Assembly: GCF_045689905.1 (NCBI RefSeq)
Contig: NZ_CP144210.1
Span: 2,852,001 to 2,916,000 of the forward strand
Length of the DNA stretch: 64,000 nt
Source: Pengzhenrongella phosphoraccumulans
GTDB lineage: Bacteria; Actinomycetota; Actinomycetes; Actinomycetales; Cellulomonadaceae
Direction of reading: 5' to 3'
Numbering within the stretch: position 1 is the first letter of the stretch; each line of letters starts with the position of its first letter. The translations under genes and the position numbers were made by a program. A model generated the notes under the pieces. The model made no database searches, was not told where the DNA came from, and worked only from the letters and a program-made list of their open reading frames with translations. Below are positions 7,099-16,416 of the stretch, in pieces.

Positions 7099-9786
7099 AT
7101 GTTCCGAGACTTCCATCTGAGTTCGCCGCGCCCGCCGGCCCGAAGGGCAACCACGAGCCCAGTGGTTCTTCGCAGGACCTTGGGATGGGGGGCACTGATG
7201 CTTGCCTCCGCCCTCGTCCTGCTGGCGACGGCGTCGGCCAGCACCGGCCTTGCTGCTCCCCTCACCCTCCCGGCGGCAGCCGCCTCGAGGAGCAAACCAG
7301 CACCGCCGGCGAGCGAGTTTGTCACCAAGAGCGGCAACCAGTTGATGCTCGGGGGCACGCGGTTCCGATTCGGAGGTGACAACCAATACTGGCTAGGGCT
7401 CGATGAGAACGTCGGTGGAGTCAACCCCGATGACCCAGGCGCCGTCGACCTTCCCACGAATTTCCGCATCCGTGACGGGTTGACTACCGCCCGAACGATG
7501 GGATCGCGCGTCGTGCGGACGCACACTGTTGGCACCAATCTTGGGAGCCCGAACAGTTTCGAGCCGACCCTTGGTCACTTCAACGAGGATGCGTTCGCCG
7601 CTGCCGACTACGCGGTCGCCGAGTCCGGTCGTCTTGGTCTCAAGCTCATCGTGCCTCTCACGGACAACTGGGATTACTACCACGGTGGCAAGTACACGTT
7701 CTTGCGCTGGCTTGGTGTGAGCACGGCCGACGACGGGGCCGCGTTCTTCACCGATCCGACAGTGCGCGCCGCATTCAAGGAGTACATCTCGGAAGTCCTT
7801 ACGCACGTCAACCCGTATACCGGTAAGCGATACGTCGACGACCCGACGGTGATGGCGTGGGAGCTCGGCAACGAGCTCAACGGCATGACGCCCGAGTGGA
7901 TCAACGACATCTCGTCGTACATCTCGGGCCTTGCCCCGAAGCAGCTCGTCGCCGCGGGCGCCCAGTCCGGTACGGACACGGGTGTCCTCGCGTCGCCGGA
8001 CGTCGACATCGTCGACGCTCACTACTACCCACCGAGCGCCAACGCGATCGCGACCGACGCAGCAGCGGCCAAGGCGGCGGGTAAGGCCTACATCACCGGC
8101 GAGTACGGCAGCGGGCAGGCGAATGACGCCCTGATGGACGCGGTCGCCGCCAATCAGGACGTCGACGGCGCGCTCTTCTGGTCGACCTTCCCGCACGCCG
8201 ACCACTACGGCTTGGTGCAGCACTCGGACGGATACACGATTCACTACCCGGGTGACACGGCGGCGATGCGCACCGCCGTCTCCGCGATCACCCGCTTCGC
8301 TGACGTCATGGGCACCTGCACCGGGTGCGTGAAGCCGGTGGGCGACGCCCCGATGCTCACGAGCATCGTCAAGACCCAGGGCGTCAACCTGCTGACCTGG
8401 CGCGGCACCGCGGGCGCCTGGTCGTACAGGGTCGAACGCGCGACAGGCAGATCCTGGTCGGTCATCGGCACCGGACTCACCGACAACGACACGCCTTGGC
8501 TCGACCTGAGCACGCCCACGAGCGCCGCGCAGTATCGGGTGGTCGCGCTGGATGCCTCCGGGGCGAAGATCGACGTCTCTGCGCCGATGGGTGCGGGTGC
8601 GACCGAGGACGCCGTCACCGATCCCCTCGAGGACTGGTTCGTGGCCTCCCAGCACAGGGCGAACCTGCAGCGGACCCCGACAGAGCGGGGTGTGCGGGTG
8701 GGCCCCGACGGGGGCGAGCCGGCCACGCTGACGTATGCGCGGCCGGGGATCACCTCGGCGGCCGTGACTCTGGCGCATCCGAGGGACCGCGCGGGCGTTC
8801 GTCTCCAGGTCTCGGCCGACGGCACCACGAACTGGAAGACCGTCAAACCTCGCACGGTCGACGCCGGACGGGACGCTGTCACCCTGAGCCTGACGGGGCT
8901 GGCCGACGTCGGCGGGGTCCGGGTGGATTGGCCATCCGGGAGCCACGCGGCCGTGACCGGCGTGTCGCTCACGTCGACCGCCGAATCGCTCGCGACGGCC
9001 ATCCCGGGTCCGTTCGCCGTGACGGCTCCGCCCTCCGGGCCGACCGAAGTCAGCCCCGAGACGTCCATCTCCTGGTCGGCCTCGGCCGGCGCGGCGTACT
9101 ACTCGATCCTCGTGTCGAAGAACGCCGACCTCAGCTCACCGGTGGTCCAGGCCACGAGCCTGCGCACGACGTCATACCGCCCGCCGGCCACCCTTGATGC
9201 GTCGACGACGTACTTCGTGCAGGTCCAGGCAGTCAATGCTGCCGGGACCACCACCGCCACGGGCTCACCGGCGTCGTTCACCACCCGGCCACCGGTCGTC
9301 GGGGTCCTCGTCGAGGACTACGACGGCTACGCCTCCGACGCCGCGCTGCAGGAGGCCTACGTCCGCAACGGCGGCGGAGACCCGATCACCCCGACGCTCA
9401 GCAGTGTCGCGGACGGGTTCGGCTCGAGCATGTTGCTGACCTACACGCTCGGATCGAAGGGCTACGCCGGACTCACCCGCACCATCGAGCAGAACTGGAG
9501 CTCCGCGGCGGGTCTGCGGATATGGCTGCAGCCCGACGGCAGCGGCCGTGACGTCCTGGTGCAGTTCCTGACGAGCACCGGCTACTGGGAGACGAGCATC
9601 ACCCCGACGGGTACTGACGCCCGGTTCGTCACCATTCCTTTTAGCCAGTTCGCACCGCCGCCCTGGGCTCCGCAGGATGGAACTCTCGACCTGACGTCGG
9701 TGTCGCAGTTCGGCTTCTACCTCGGTGGCAGCTCGGGCACCGGGACCCTGCTGGTCGACTCGATCACCGCCTATCCGGCGCCCTAG
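7099..9786 (+). CDS. Secreted multidomain GH5 endo-beta-mannanase-like enzyme
   Basis: An 895-residue secreted enzyme. ATG 7099 is preceded by GAGAGG at 7 nt. A long signal peptide (positively charged N-region, hydrophobic core near residues 30-50, Ala-rich cleavage area) is followed by a GH5 (alpha/beta)8 barrel to about residue 410, with acid/base Glu in WELGNELNG (E259) and nucleophile Glu in YITGEYG (E335). After it come FN3-like and discoidin-like beta domains (about 425-620), a clear FN3 module (about 630-730) and a C-terminal carbohydrate-binding module (about 735-895) of the type seen on mannan- and glucan-active enzymes. The active-site pattern and N-terminus look most like endo-1,4-beta-mannosidases. 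Substrate is inferred. It is monocistronic and ends in a strong terminator. Confidence 0.85.
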   Translation: MFRDFHLSSPRPPARRATTSPVVLRRTLGWGALMLASALVLLATASASTGLAAPLTLPAAAASRSKPAPPASEFVTKSGNQLMLGGTRFRFGGDNQYWLGLDENVGGVNPDDPGAVDLPTNFRIRDGLTTARTMGSRVVRTHTVGTNLGSPNSFEPTLGHFNEDAFAAADYAVAESGRLGLKLIVPLTDNWDYYHGGKYTFLRWLGVSTADDGAAFFTDPTVRAAFKEYISEVLTHVNPYTGKRYVDDPTVMAWELGNELNGMTPEWINDISSYISGLAPKQLVAAGAQSGTDTGVLASPDVDIVDAHYYPPSANAIATDAAAAKAAGKAYITGEYGSGQANDALMDAVAANQDVDGALFWSTFPHADHYGLVQHSDGYTIHYPGDTAAMRTAVSAITRFADVMGTCTGCVKPVGDAPMLTSIVKTQGVNLLTWRGTAGAWSYRVERATGRSWSVIGTGLTDNDTPWLDLSTPTSAAQYRVVALDASGAKIDVSAPMGAGATEDAVTDPLEDWFVASQHRANLQRTPTERGVRVGPDGGEPATLTYARPGITSAAVTLAHPRDRAGVRLQVSADGTTNWKTVKPRTVDAGRDAVTLSLTGLADVGGVRVDWPSGSHAAVTGVSLTSTAESLATAIPGPFAVTAPPSGPTEVSPETSISWSASAGAAYYSILVSKNADLSSPVVQATSLRTTSYRPPATLDASTTYFVQVQAVNAAGTTTATGSPASFTTRPPVVGVLVEDYDGYASDAALQEAYVRNGGGDPITPTLSSVADGFGSSMLLTYTLGSKGYAGLTRTIEQNWSSAAGLRIWLQPDGSGRDVLVQFLTSTGYWETSITPTGTDARFVTIPFSQFAPPPWAPQDGTLDLTSVSQFGFYLGGSSGTGTLLVDSITAYPAP

Positions 9787-9833
9787 CCTCGAACAGCCCC
9801 TCAACGGGCGTGTCGAGAAAGATCGCAGGACCC

Positions 9834-9880
9834 GGATCGGGGCTCTCCGTCAGCAACTAGCCGACGGGGAGCCCCGATCC
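9834..9880 (+). terminator. Hairpin terminator after GH5 gene
   Basis: GGATCGGGGCTCTCCGTC (9834-9851) pairs with 9863-9880 (GACGGGGAGCCCCGATCC) with a single mismatch and an 11-nt loop. It lies 48 bp after the GH5 stop and before the next promoter. There is no long T run, as is common in actinobacteria. Confidence 0.75.
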
Positions 9881-9900
9881 ATCCCGCCGCGCCAGGGTCT

Positions 9901-9930
9901 TGACGAGTCCTGGGCGCCAGACCTAGCCTT
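9901..9930 (+). promoter_or_regulatory. Promoter of ArsR-SRPBCC operon
   Basis: The -35 is TTGACG (9901-9906), the spacer 18 nt, and the -10 TAGCCT (9925-9930). The operator palindrome begins on the last base of the -10, as expected for ArsR autorepression. Confidence 0.65.
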
Positions 9931-9953
9931 GATCAACAACATTGTTGATCAAC
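9930..9953. promoter_or_regulatory. ArsR-type operator palindrome
   Basis: TTGATCAACAA (9930-9940), CA, TTGTTGATCAA (9943-9953): perfect 11-bp arms, directly after the -10 and 14 bp before the GTG start of the ArsR gene. The repressor encoded just downstream is the obvious ligand. Confidence 0.75.
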
Positions 9954-9967
9954 GGGGAGATTGACTA

Positions 9968-10387
9968 GTGGAGCCCGCCAACGATCCCGACGCGGACGAC
10001 CAGCTCGACCGGGCCTTCCTGGCCCTGGCCGATCCGGTCCGACGGCGGCTGATCGCGCGCCTCAGTCGCGGCCCGGCCTCGGTGAACGACCTTGCCGCGC
10101 CGTTCGCGATCTCGAAGCAGGCGGTGTCCCGACACATCCAGGTGCTCGAGCAGGCCGGTCTCGTGACGCGCACGCGCGACGCGCAGCGCCGGCCGGTGCA
10201 CCTGGACCCACGGACCCTCGAGTCGCTCACCGCGTGGATCGACACCTACCGCCTGCTCCACGAGCAGCAGTTCCGGCGCCTGGACGCGGTGCTCGCCACC
10301 GCCGACCGGCCCGACCGCGCCCGGTCCGATCACGACCGGGCGGACAACCCATCGCAAGGAACCCCGGACAAGGGAGTAGAGAGATGA
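9968..10387 (+). CDS. ArsR-family transcriptional regulator
   Basis: A 139-residue winged-helix repressor. It starts at GTG 9968 with GGGGAGA upstream. The HTH is seen in LADPVRRRLIARLSRGPASVNDLAAPF followed by the recognition helix SKQAVSRHIQVLEQ and the wing LVTRTRDAQRRPV. There are no Cys metal-site motifs, so it belongs to the metal-independent ArsR group that usually sits beside an SRPBCC protein. It overlaps the SRPBCC gene by ATGA and almost certainly represses its own operon through the palindrome at 9930-9953. The inducer is unknown. The C-terminal 30 residues are charged and probably disordered. Confidence 0.88.
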   Translation: MEPANDPDADDQLDRAFLALADPVRRRLIARLSRGPASVNDLAAPFAISKQAVSRHIQVLEQAGLVTRTRDAQRRPVHLDPRTLESLTAWIDTYRLLHEQQFRRLDAVLATADRPDRARSDHDRADNPSQGTPDKGVER

Positions 10388-10872
10388 GCACCAACCCCGT
10401 CACCATCACCGCGCCTGAGGGCCTGCCGTTCGTCGACTTCACGCGCGAGTTCGACGCCCCCGTCGAGGCCGTCTACCGCGCCCACCACGACCCCGAGCTC
10501 GTCCGCCAGTGGCTCGGGCCGCACGGCTACGAGATGAGCATCGAACGCTGGGACCTGCGACCCGGCGGTGGCTACCGCTACGTCCACACCGACGGTGCGG
10601 GCCGGTCGTACGGCTTCACCGGCGTCTTCCACGTCGCCCGGCCGCGCGACCTGATCGTCCAGACGTTCGAGTTCGACGGGTTCCCGGACGTCGTGAGCAT
10701 CGAGTATCTCCGCTTCGAGGACCTCGGCGACGGACGCACGCGACTGTCCGGCCACGCCGTCTACCCGAGTCAGGAAGCGCGCGACGGGATCGTCGCGGCG
10801 GGCCAGGCCCAGGGGATCACCGAAGGGTACGAACGGCTCGACACGGTCGTGACGGGCCTGCGGGTGGGGTGA
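10384..10872 (+). CDS. SRPBCC/AHSA1-like domain protein
   Basis: A 162-residue START-like (Aha1/AHSA1-type) protein. It starts at ATG 10384, overlapping the ArsR stop by four bases. Family features visible are FDAPVEAVYRAHHDPELVRQWLGP near the N-terminus, the DLRPGGGYRYVH turn, and the C-terminal helix ending in ERLDTVV. These proteins bind hydrophobic ligands in a deep cavity; their physiological ligands are mostly unknown. Co-transcription with an ArsR regulator is the standard arrangement. A second such pair lies at 62402-63276 in this window. Confidence 0.88.
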   Translation: MSTNPVTITAPEGLPFVDFTREFDAPVEAVYRAHHDPELVRQWLGPHGYEMSIERWDLRPGGGYRYVHTDGAGRSYGFTGVFHVARPRDLIVQTFEFDGFPDVVSIEYLRFEDLGDGRTRLSGHAVYPSQEARDGIVAAGQAQGITEGYERLDTVVTGLRVG

Positions 10873-10930
10873 GGCAGCGGGGAACCGCCAGGAAATCGAG
10901 GAGCTCCCGAGAGAGGCAGCCCGATCCGGT

Positions 10931-11857
10931 TCACCGCGGAGTCGCTGGCCTGGCGCGCGTCTCAGGATCGGCACCGGACGTGCCGGCGGGCTCCGTCGCG
11001 GGTTCGTCCTGCGTGGCGGCCCAGCTCGCCAGGAGGCGGAGCCCGTCGTCCGATGCTGATCCTGCTGCGGCCGTGTAGATGGTGAGGTTGAGGCCGAGGT
11101 CGGCGGTCAGCTCGAGCGCTTCGTAGGTGAGTGTCAGGTCGCCGACGACGGGGTGGTGGAAGCTCTTCGCGCCGGCGGAGTGCAGGCGGACGTCGTGCTT
11201 GGCCCAGCGCTGCCGGAAGTCGGCGCTGCGGGTGGAGAGCTCGCCGACGAGGTCCTGGAGATCGCGGTCGTGGGGGTCGCGGCCGGCCTCGGTGCGCATG
11301 ATCGCCACGGCGACGTCCGCGGCGCCGTCCCAGTCCGGGTAGAACAGCTCGGACCGTTCGCGGTCGAGGAACGTGTAGCGGGCGAAGTTCGGCGGTCGCT
11401 GCGGGTCGAGGTAGGCGTCGGAGTAGAGCGCGCGACCGAGCACGTTCGCCGCGAGGAGGTCCATCCGGCCGTTGCGGACGATGGCGGGGCTGTTGACGAT
11501 CGCGTCGAGGGTCTGCTGCAGCCCGGGGCGCACCTCGGTCTTGCGCGGGCTGTGGCGCGTGCGCCGGGTCGGTGCGGCGTTCGCGGCGCTCCACAGGTCG
11601 AGCAGGTGGGCCGCCTCGGCGTCGTCGAGCTGGAGGGCCCGGGCGACCGAGTGCAGGACGGACTGCGAGACGCCGGCCAGGTTTCCGCGTTCCAGCTTCG
11701 CGTAGTACTCGACGCTGATGTCGGCCAGGGTCGCGACCTCGCCGCGGCGTAGCCCGGGTACCCGCCGGTTCGATCCGGTGATCAGCCCCGTCTGCGCCGG
11801 CGTCAGCCTCGAGCGTCGCGTGACCAGGAAGTCTCTGACCTCGTCCCTGTTGTCCAT
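10931..11857 (-). CDS. XRE-family regulator with MmyB-like C-terminal domain
   Basis: A 308-residue regulator. The N-terminal HTH has the diagnostic RVPGLRRGEVATLADISVEY segment. The roughly 180-residue C-terminal PAS/MmyB-like ligand domain contains the NGRMDLLAANVLGRALY and NFARYTFLDRERSELFYPDW elements characteristic of this group. These regulators are commonly divergent from an oxidoreductase gene that they control. Here the divergent neighbour is the alcohol dehydrogenase at 12008, with a palindrome at 11962-11978 between them. The ligand is unknown. Confidence 0.88.
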   Translation of the reverse strand: MDNRDEVRDFLVTRRSRLTPAQTGLITGSNRRVPGLRRGEVATLADISVEYYAKLERGNLAGVSQSVLHSVARALQLDDAEAAHLLDLWSAANAAPTRRTRHSPRKTEVRPGLQQTLDAIVNSPAIVRNGRMDLLAANVLGRALYSDAYLDPQRPPNFARYTFLDRERSELFYPDWDGAADVAVAIMRTEAGRDPHDRDLQDLVGELSTRSADFRQRWAKHDVRLHSAGAKSFHHPVVGDLTLTYEALELTADLGLNLTIYTAAAGSASDDGLRLLASWAATQDEPATEPAGTSGADPETRARPATPR

Positions 11858-11961
11858 GCGACCACGCTACGGGGCGTTTCGCGGCTCAGGGATGCCCTGT
11901 CAGTACACGCTCCGTCAGGGTCTTTCCCGGCGAGTGCGACCGGGATTGACTCGTCTCGCAC

Positions 11962-11978
11962 CGCGGTCCTGGACCGCG
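11962..11978. promoter_or_regulatory. Palindrome between regulator and alcohol dehydrogenase
   Basis: CGCGGTCC, T, GGACCGCG: perfect 8-bp arms around one base, 30 bp before the ADH start and 105 bp from the divergent MmyB-like regulator start. A candidate operator for that regulator; a short leader hairpin is the alternative. Confidence 0.45.
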
Positions 11979-12007
11979 ACAACCCCTCAGCCCCGAAGGA
12001 GCCCCCC

Positions 12008-13024
12008 GTGCTCGCAACGATCATCTACGCCGCCGGTGATGTCCGCGTCGAAGAACGCCCGGACCCGACCATCCTCGAACCCACCGACGCGATCATCCGC
12101 ATCACGGCGGCGTGCGTGTGTGGGTCGGACCTGTGGCCCTTCCGCGGCGCCGACGCCGTGACCGAGCCGACGCCGATGGGACACGAGTACGTCGGCGTCG
12201 TCGAGCAGGTCGGTAGCGCAGTCACCACGGTGAAGCCCGGCCAGTTCGTGATCGGCTCGTTCGTCGCCTCCGACAACACCTGCCCGAACTGCCTGGCGGG
12301 GTACCAGACCTCGTGCGTGCACCGGCAGTTCATGTCCGGCTCCCAGGCCGAGCTGCTGCGCGTCCCGCTCGCCGACGGCACCCTCGTGGCCACCCCCGGG
12401 ATGCCCGACGACGACCTCATCCCGAGCCTGCTCACCCTGTCCGACGTGATGGGGACCGGTTGGTTCGCTGCGGTCGCCGCGAATGTGCGCCCGGGCGGGA
12501 CCGTCGCCGTGGTGGGCGACGGCGCCGTCGGCCTCCTCGGCGTCCTGGCCGCCCAGCAGATGGGCGCCGGCCGGATCATCGCGATGAGCCGGCACGCGTC
12601 CCGGCAGACGCTCGCGCGCGACTTCGGCGCGACCGACGTCGTCGAGGAGCGCGGCGATGCGGGCGTGGCCCGGATCAAGGAGCTCACCGGTGGGCTGGGC
12701 GCGGACTCGGTCCTGGAGTGCGTCGGCACCCAGGAATCGATGATGCAGGCCATCCGTTCGACCCGTCCCGGTGGCTCGGTCGGCTACGTCGGTGTCTCCC
12801 ACGGGGTCGAGCTGCCCGGCCAGGAGCTCTTCTTCTCCCACGTGCACCTGCACGGCGGGCCGGCCCCGGTGCGCCAGTACCTGCCCGCGCTCATCGACCT
12901 GGTGTGGACGCGCCAGATCAACCCGGGCAAGGTCTTCGACCTGACGCTCCCGCTCGCCCAGGCGGCGGACGGCTACACGGCGATGGACGAGCGCCGCGCG
13001 ATCAAGGTCCTCCTGCAGCCGTGA
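12008..13024 (+). CDS. Zinc-dependent alcohol dehydrogenase (MDR family)
   Basis: A 338-residue medium-chain dehydrogenase. GTG 12008 is preceded by GAAGGAG. Catalytic zinc residues are seen in ACVCGSDLWPF and PMGHEYVG, and partial structural-zinc cysteines in NTCPNCLAGYQTSC. The nucleotide-binding glycine motif is GDGAVGLLG. The protein most resembles the group of NAD(P)-dependent dehydrogenases acting on small aldehydes or alcohols. The substrate is not determinable. It is divergent from the MmyB-like regulator and followed at 37 bp by an MFS gene, so an efflux/detoxification operon is likely. Confidence 0.87.
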   Translation: MLATIIYAAGDVRVEERPDPTILEPTDAIIRITAACVCGSDLWPFRGADAVTEPTPMGHEYVGVVEQVGSAVTTVKPGQFVIGSFVASDNTCPNCLAGYQTSCVHRQFMSGSQAELLRVPLADGTLVATPGMPDDDLIPSLLTLSDVMGTGWFAAVAANVRPGGTVAVVGDGAVGLLGVLAAQQMGAGRIIAMSRHASRQTLARDFGATDVVEERGDAGVARIKELTGGLGADSVLECVGTQESMMQAIRSTRPGGSVGYVGVSHGVELPGQELFFSHVHLHGGPAPVRQYLPALIDLVWTRQINPGKVFDLTLPLAQAADGYTAMDERRAIKVLLQP

Positions 13025-13061
13025 CCTTCGATCGCCCCGACACCCCGGACGGAACCGTGCC

Positions 13062-14262
13062 GTGAGCGCCACCACCCTGAGCAAGCCCCCCGCCCTCACC
13101 CCGGGGAGCCTTCCGCTCCCGTGGGCGGCGCTGTTGGTGATGGCGCTGACGGGGTTCCTCCTGATCGCGACCGAGACGATGCCGGCGGGTCTGCTGCCGC
13201 AGATCGCCGTCGGTATGGGCATCACCGAACCCGCCGTGGGGCTCTACGTCAGCGCCTATGCCCTCGGCACCGTGATCGCGGCTATCCCGGCGATCACGCT
13301 CACCCGGGGTCTGCGCCGCAAGCCGCTGCTGCTGGTAGCGCTCACCGGGTTCCTGGTCGCGAACACGATCACCGCGCTGTCGCCCGACCTCGTGCTCTCG
13401 CTGGCGACGCGGTTCCTGGCCGGGGCGTTCTCCGGGCTGCTGTGGGGCCATGCTCGCCGGTTACGCCCGCCGGATCACTGCCCCCGAGCTGGCCGGGCGG
13501 GCGCTGTCGATCGCCTCGCTCGGCACCCCGGTGGGGCTCGCGGTCGGCACGCCGTTCGGGTCCTGGCTCGGCACGACGCTGGACTGGCGGTGGTCGTTCG
13601 GGGCGCTGTCGATCCTGACCCTGATCACGCTCGCGCTGATCGCGGCGCTCGTGCCGGACGCGCCCAGCCAGCGCGCCGAGACACGGATGCCGCTGAGCTG
13701 CGTGCTCGCGATCCCGGGGGTCGCGGCGATCCTCGCGGTGATCTTCGTGTGGATGCTCGCGCACAACACCGCCTATACCTACATCTCGGTCTACCTGCGC
13801 ACCGCGGGCGTGGGGCTGACGGTGGACGCCGCGCTCGTCGTCTTCGGAGCCGCCGCGCTGGTCGGGATCTGGATCACGGGCGCCGTCGTCGATCGGGCGC
13901 TGCGTCCGCTCGTGCTCGCCAGCATCGCCCTGTTCGCGGTCGCGGGCGGCATTCTCCTGCTCGGGCACGGCTCCTTGATCGCGGTGCTCGCCGCGATCAC
14001 CGTGTGGGGCGTCGCGTTCGGCGGCGCGGCCGCGCAGGTGCAGACCGCGATCGGTGACGCGAGCGGTGCGAACGCCGACGTCGCCAACGCGCTCGTCGGG
14101 GTTTCCTTCAACCTCGCGATCTTCACCGCCGGCGTCGTCGGGGCCCTGCTCGTCAGCGGTGGCGACGGGCTCATGCTTCCGACCGCAATGATCGCCCTCG
14201 CCCTCGTGGCACTGGCGATCGCCGCAGTCGCGCGGCGTGCGGCGTTCCCGGCGGGCAGATGA
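13062..14262 (+). pseudogene. MFS efflux transporter with +1 frameshift
   Basis: Starting at GTG 13062, the first frame encodes MFS helices 1-4 (for example MALTGFLLIATETMPAGLLPQIA, PAVGLYVSAYALGT) up to AGAFSGLLWG. The remaining helices (MLAGYARRITAPELAGRALSI onward) continue in the +1 frame to 14262. Removing one G from the four-G run at 13444-13447 restores LLWAMLAGYARR and a normal protein of about 400 residues with 12 helices. The frameshift is therefore recent or a sequencing error. Relatives are drug and nucleoside efflux permeases of the AraJ/NepI type. Confidence 0.85.
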
Positions 14263-14419
14263 AACCTCACCAGCTCGCGTCGCACCTCACCGACGGCACC
14301 GCCGTCACCATCGAGCCCACGAAGGGTCCGCTATCCCGATAGCCTTCATCGGTTGCGTCTGGGCGCCGTCGAAATCTCGGTGACCAGCTGGGACGGGACG
14401 CAACCCACAAGGAATCGGG

Positions 14420-14848
14420 ATGGAACTGGTGTCACGCGCGCGCAGCATCCTCACGGCCACGCTTCTCTTCAACTCGCTCACGGCGATCGGAGGGGGGCTG
14501 AGTCTGGCGACCGGAATGCTGCCCGTACCCCAGTACCTGCTCCGGAACACCTCGGTCGGGAACTACTTTCTGCCCGGGCTGTTCTTCGGCATCGTGGTGG
14601 GGGGCAGCGCGGCGGTCGCAGCGGCGACGTCGCTGGCGCAGACGCGCAGGTCGCTGCATCTCAGCGGTGCGGCCGGAGTCATCCTGATCGGCTCGATCGT
14701 GGCCGAGACGGCGATCATCGGGGCTTTCGGCTGGCTTCAGGGCGTGTACCTGCTCGCCGGGGTGCTGGTCGTCGTGCTGGCGTGGCACCCAGCTGTGGGT
14801 CACGCGCCGGTGCCGCAGCGCCTGGATTCCGTCGCCGCTACGCAGTGA
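14420..14848 (+). CDS. Small four-helix membrane protein
   Basis: A 142-residue integral membrane protein starting at ATG 14420 with AAGGA upstream. Four hydrophobic helices are predicted at about 10-30, 48-68, 78-100 and 104-124; TM2 contains LPGLFFGIVVGGSAA. The tail is short and polar. This resembles widespread actinobacterial small membrane proteins without assigned function. Its 3' end abuts the SDR remnant (the remnant frame begins at 14845), suggesting the deletion that removed the SDR 5' part also placed this gene next to it. Confidence 0.65.
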   Translation: MELVSRARSILTATLLFNSLTAIGGGLSLATGMLPVPQYLLRNTSVGNYFLPGLFFGIVVGGSAAVAAATSLAQTRRSLHLSGAAGVILIGSIVAETAIIGAFGWLQGVYLLAGVLVVVLAWHPAVGHAPVPQRLDSVAATQ

Positions 14849-15177
14849 TCGAGCCACGCGTCAACGTCGGCAGCGGAGGCGGCTCGCACGGTGATCCCCA
14901 GTTCGGGCTGGCGCACCGCCACGGCGCCGCCGCGAGCTACGGCGTGAGCAAGGCGGCCCTGCACGCCCTGACCGCAACCCTCGCGGCCGAGCTCGCCGGG
15001 ACGCCGGTGGTCGTCAATGCCGTCGACCCCGGCCTCACGGCGACGTGGCCGGGGGCGCAGTCGATGGGCGCCCGTCCGATCGGCGAGAGCGTGCCCGGCG
15101 TGGTCTGGGCGGCGACCCTGCCCGACGACGGCCCCCGCGGCGGCCTCTTCCGCGACGGGCAGCCCCACCCCTGGTGA
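14845..15177 (+). pseudogene. C-terminal remnant of a short-chain dehydrogenase
   Basis: About 110 codons remain. RVNVGSGGGSHGDPQF matches the SDR serine strand. SYGVSKAALHALTATLAAEL carries the YxxxK catalytic pair, followed by VVVNAVDPGLTATWPG and the C-terminal GLFRDGQPHPW. The NAD-binding half (TGxxxGxG, NAG and about 120 residues) is absent upstream, where the 14420 gene lies instead. The junction at about 14848-14860 is the break point. GTG 14845 could be read as a start but there is no ribosome site. Not functional. Confidence 0.8.
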
Positions 15178-15199
15178 TTCGAGCGGCCGGGGAGGGCAG

Positions 15200-16282
15200 C
15201 TATGCCGGGTCCGCCAGCCCGGTCCCGCCCGTCAGGACATCCGTCTGCATGATCGTGCACAGCCTCTGCGGTTCCTCGAACAGGGGGCTGTGCGCGGATT
15301 CGGTGAACGTGTAGAAGCCCTTCACCGGCGCGGCCAGCTCCTCGTAGTAGGACCGGGCCAAGGGGTAGGAGACCGTGTAGTCGAAGACCCCGTGAAAGAA
15401 GTAGACGGGGATCTCGAGCTGGGTGACCGTCGTGGTCAGGTCCGTCGAGAGCTGGGCGTTCCAGTAGCCGTCACCGGAGAAGATCTTGCCGCGCCAGAGG
15501 TTGAGCTTCTCGCCCAGCGTGTACTCCCGGTTCCGGAAGGACGGCAGCAGCAGCCCGGTGACAACCGAGGTCATCTCGTGGGTCGTGCCGATCCCGAGGC
15601 GGTGCATGGCTGAGTCGCGAACCGCGAGGTAGCCCTTGGGCAGCGGGACCGCGTCGGTGACGGGCGCGTCTTCGAGCTTCCGTGCCATCTTCGCGTCGCC
15701 GTCGTCGTTGAACGTCTGGAGCATGTAGGCGGACGCGAGCTTCTCGGACGCGAGCTGGTTCGTCATCTGGGCCACGCCGATGTAGGCGTGGAACAGCTCC
15801 GGGGCTTGCGCGGCGGCCTGGATCCCGATGAAGGTGCCGCCCGAGTGCCCCATGAGGTAGATCTTCTGTTTCCCGAAGCGCTCGCGGAGGTAGTTCGCCA
15901 CCGCCACGGTGTCGGCCACGAGCTGATCCGGGTTGACGCTTTCCGGCGGGACGTCAGAGCGGTAGGAGAGTCCCGAACCGCGCTGCTCCCACCAGGCCAC
16001 GGTGAAGTGCTCGTCCAGGCCGGTGGGGAAGTCCTGGGTGAGGAAGTAGTCGGGCATGCCCCCGTGGAGGTAGAGCAGCACGGGGTTGCTCGAGTCCCCG
16101 CCCTTGATGAACATGCCTTGCTCGACGCCGTTGATGGTGACGTGGAGCTTCTCCGAGATGCTCCCCGGCACCACCGTTCCGCCGGCATCCAGGAACGGCG
16201 TCGGCCGTCCGGGGCTCCACCTCAGCACGACCCCGACAAGGGCGAGCAGTGGAACCAGCACGATCGAAGCTGCGGTCAGCAT
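15200..16282 (-). CDS. Membrane-anchored alpha/beta hydrolase, prolyl-iminopeptidase-like
   Basis: A 360-residue protein with an N-terminal hydrophobic anchor (residues 2-21), then an alpha/beta-hydrolase fold. YLHGG oxyanion motif, nucleophile elbow GHSGG (S147), Asp in HGVFDYT (D301) and His in ESAHSP (H331) form the triad. The WEQRGSG segment before the nucleophile is typical of the proline-iminopeptidase-like subgroup. A hydrolase or peptidase acting at the outer face of the membrane is likely; the substrate is unknown. It converges on the SDR remnant and is divergent from the sugar catabolic regulon. Confidence 0.85.
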   Translation of the reverse strand: MLTAASIVLVPLLALVGVVLRWSPGRPTPFLDAGGTVVPGSISEKLHVTINGVEQGMFIKGGDSSNPVLLYLHGGMPDYFLTQDFPTGLDEHFTVAWWEQRGSGLSYRSDVPPESVNPDQLVADTVAVANYLRERFGKQKIYLMGHSGGTFIGIQAAAQAPELFHAYIGVAQMTNQLASEKLASAYMLQTFNDDGDAKMARKLEDAPVTDAVPLPKGYLAVRDSAMHRLGIGTTHEMTSVVTGLLLPSFRNREYTLGEKLNLWRGKIFSGDGYWNAQLSTDLTTTVTQLEIPVYFFHGVFDYTVSYPLARSYYEELAAPVKGFYTFTESAHSPLFEEPQRLCTIMQTDVLTGGTGLADPA

Positions 16283-16416
16283 GACGACGCCGAGCCCTTC
16301 ACGCGAACCTCCGGGTAGCCGATCGGCTGCCTTCGATCAGCCATCATCCCGTTCCCGCGCCGCGACCTCGCACGGTGGTGCGACGGCGTGTCTTTCCTAC
16401 CCGGCGTGCTAGCGTC

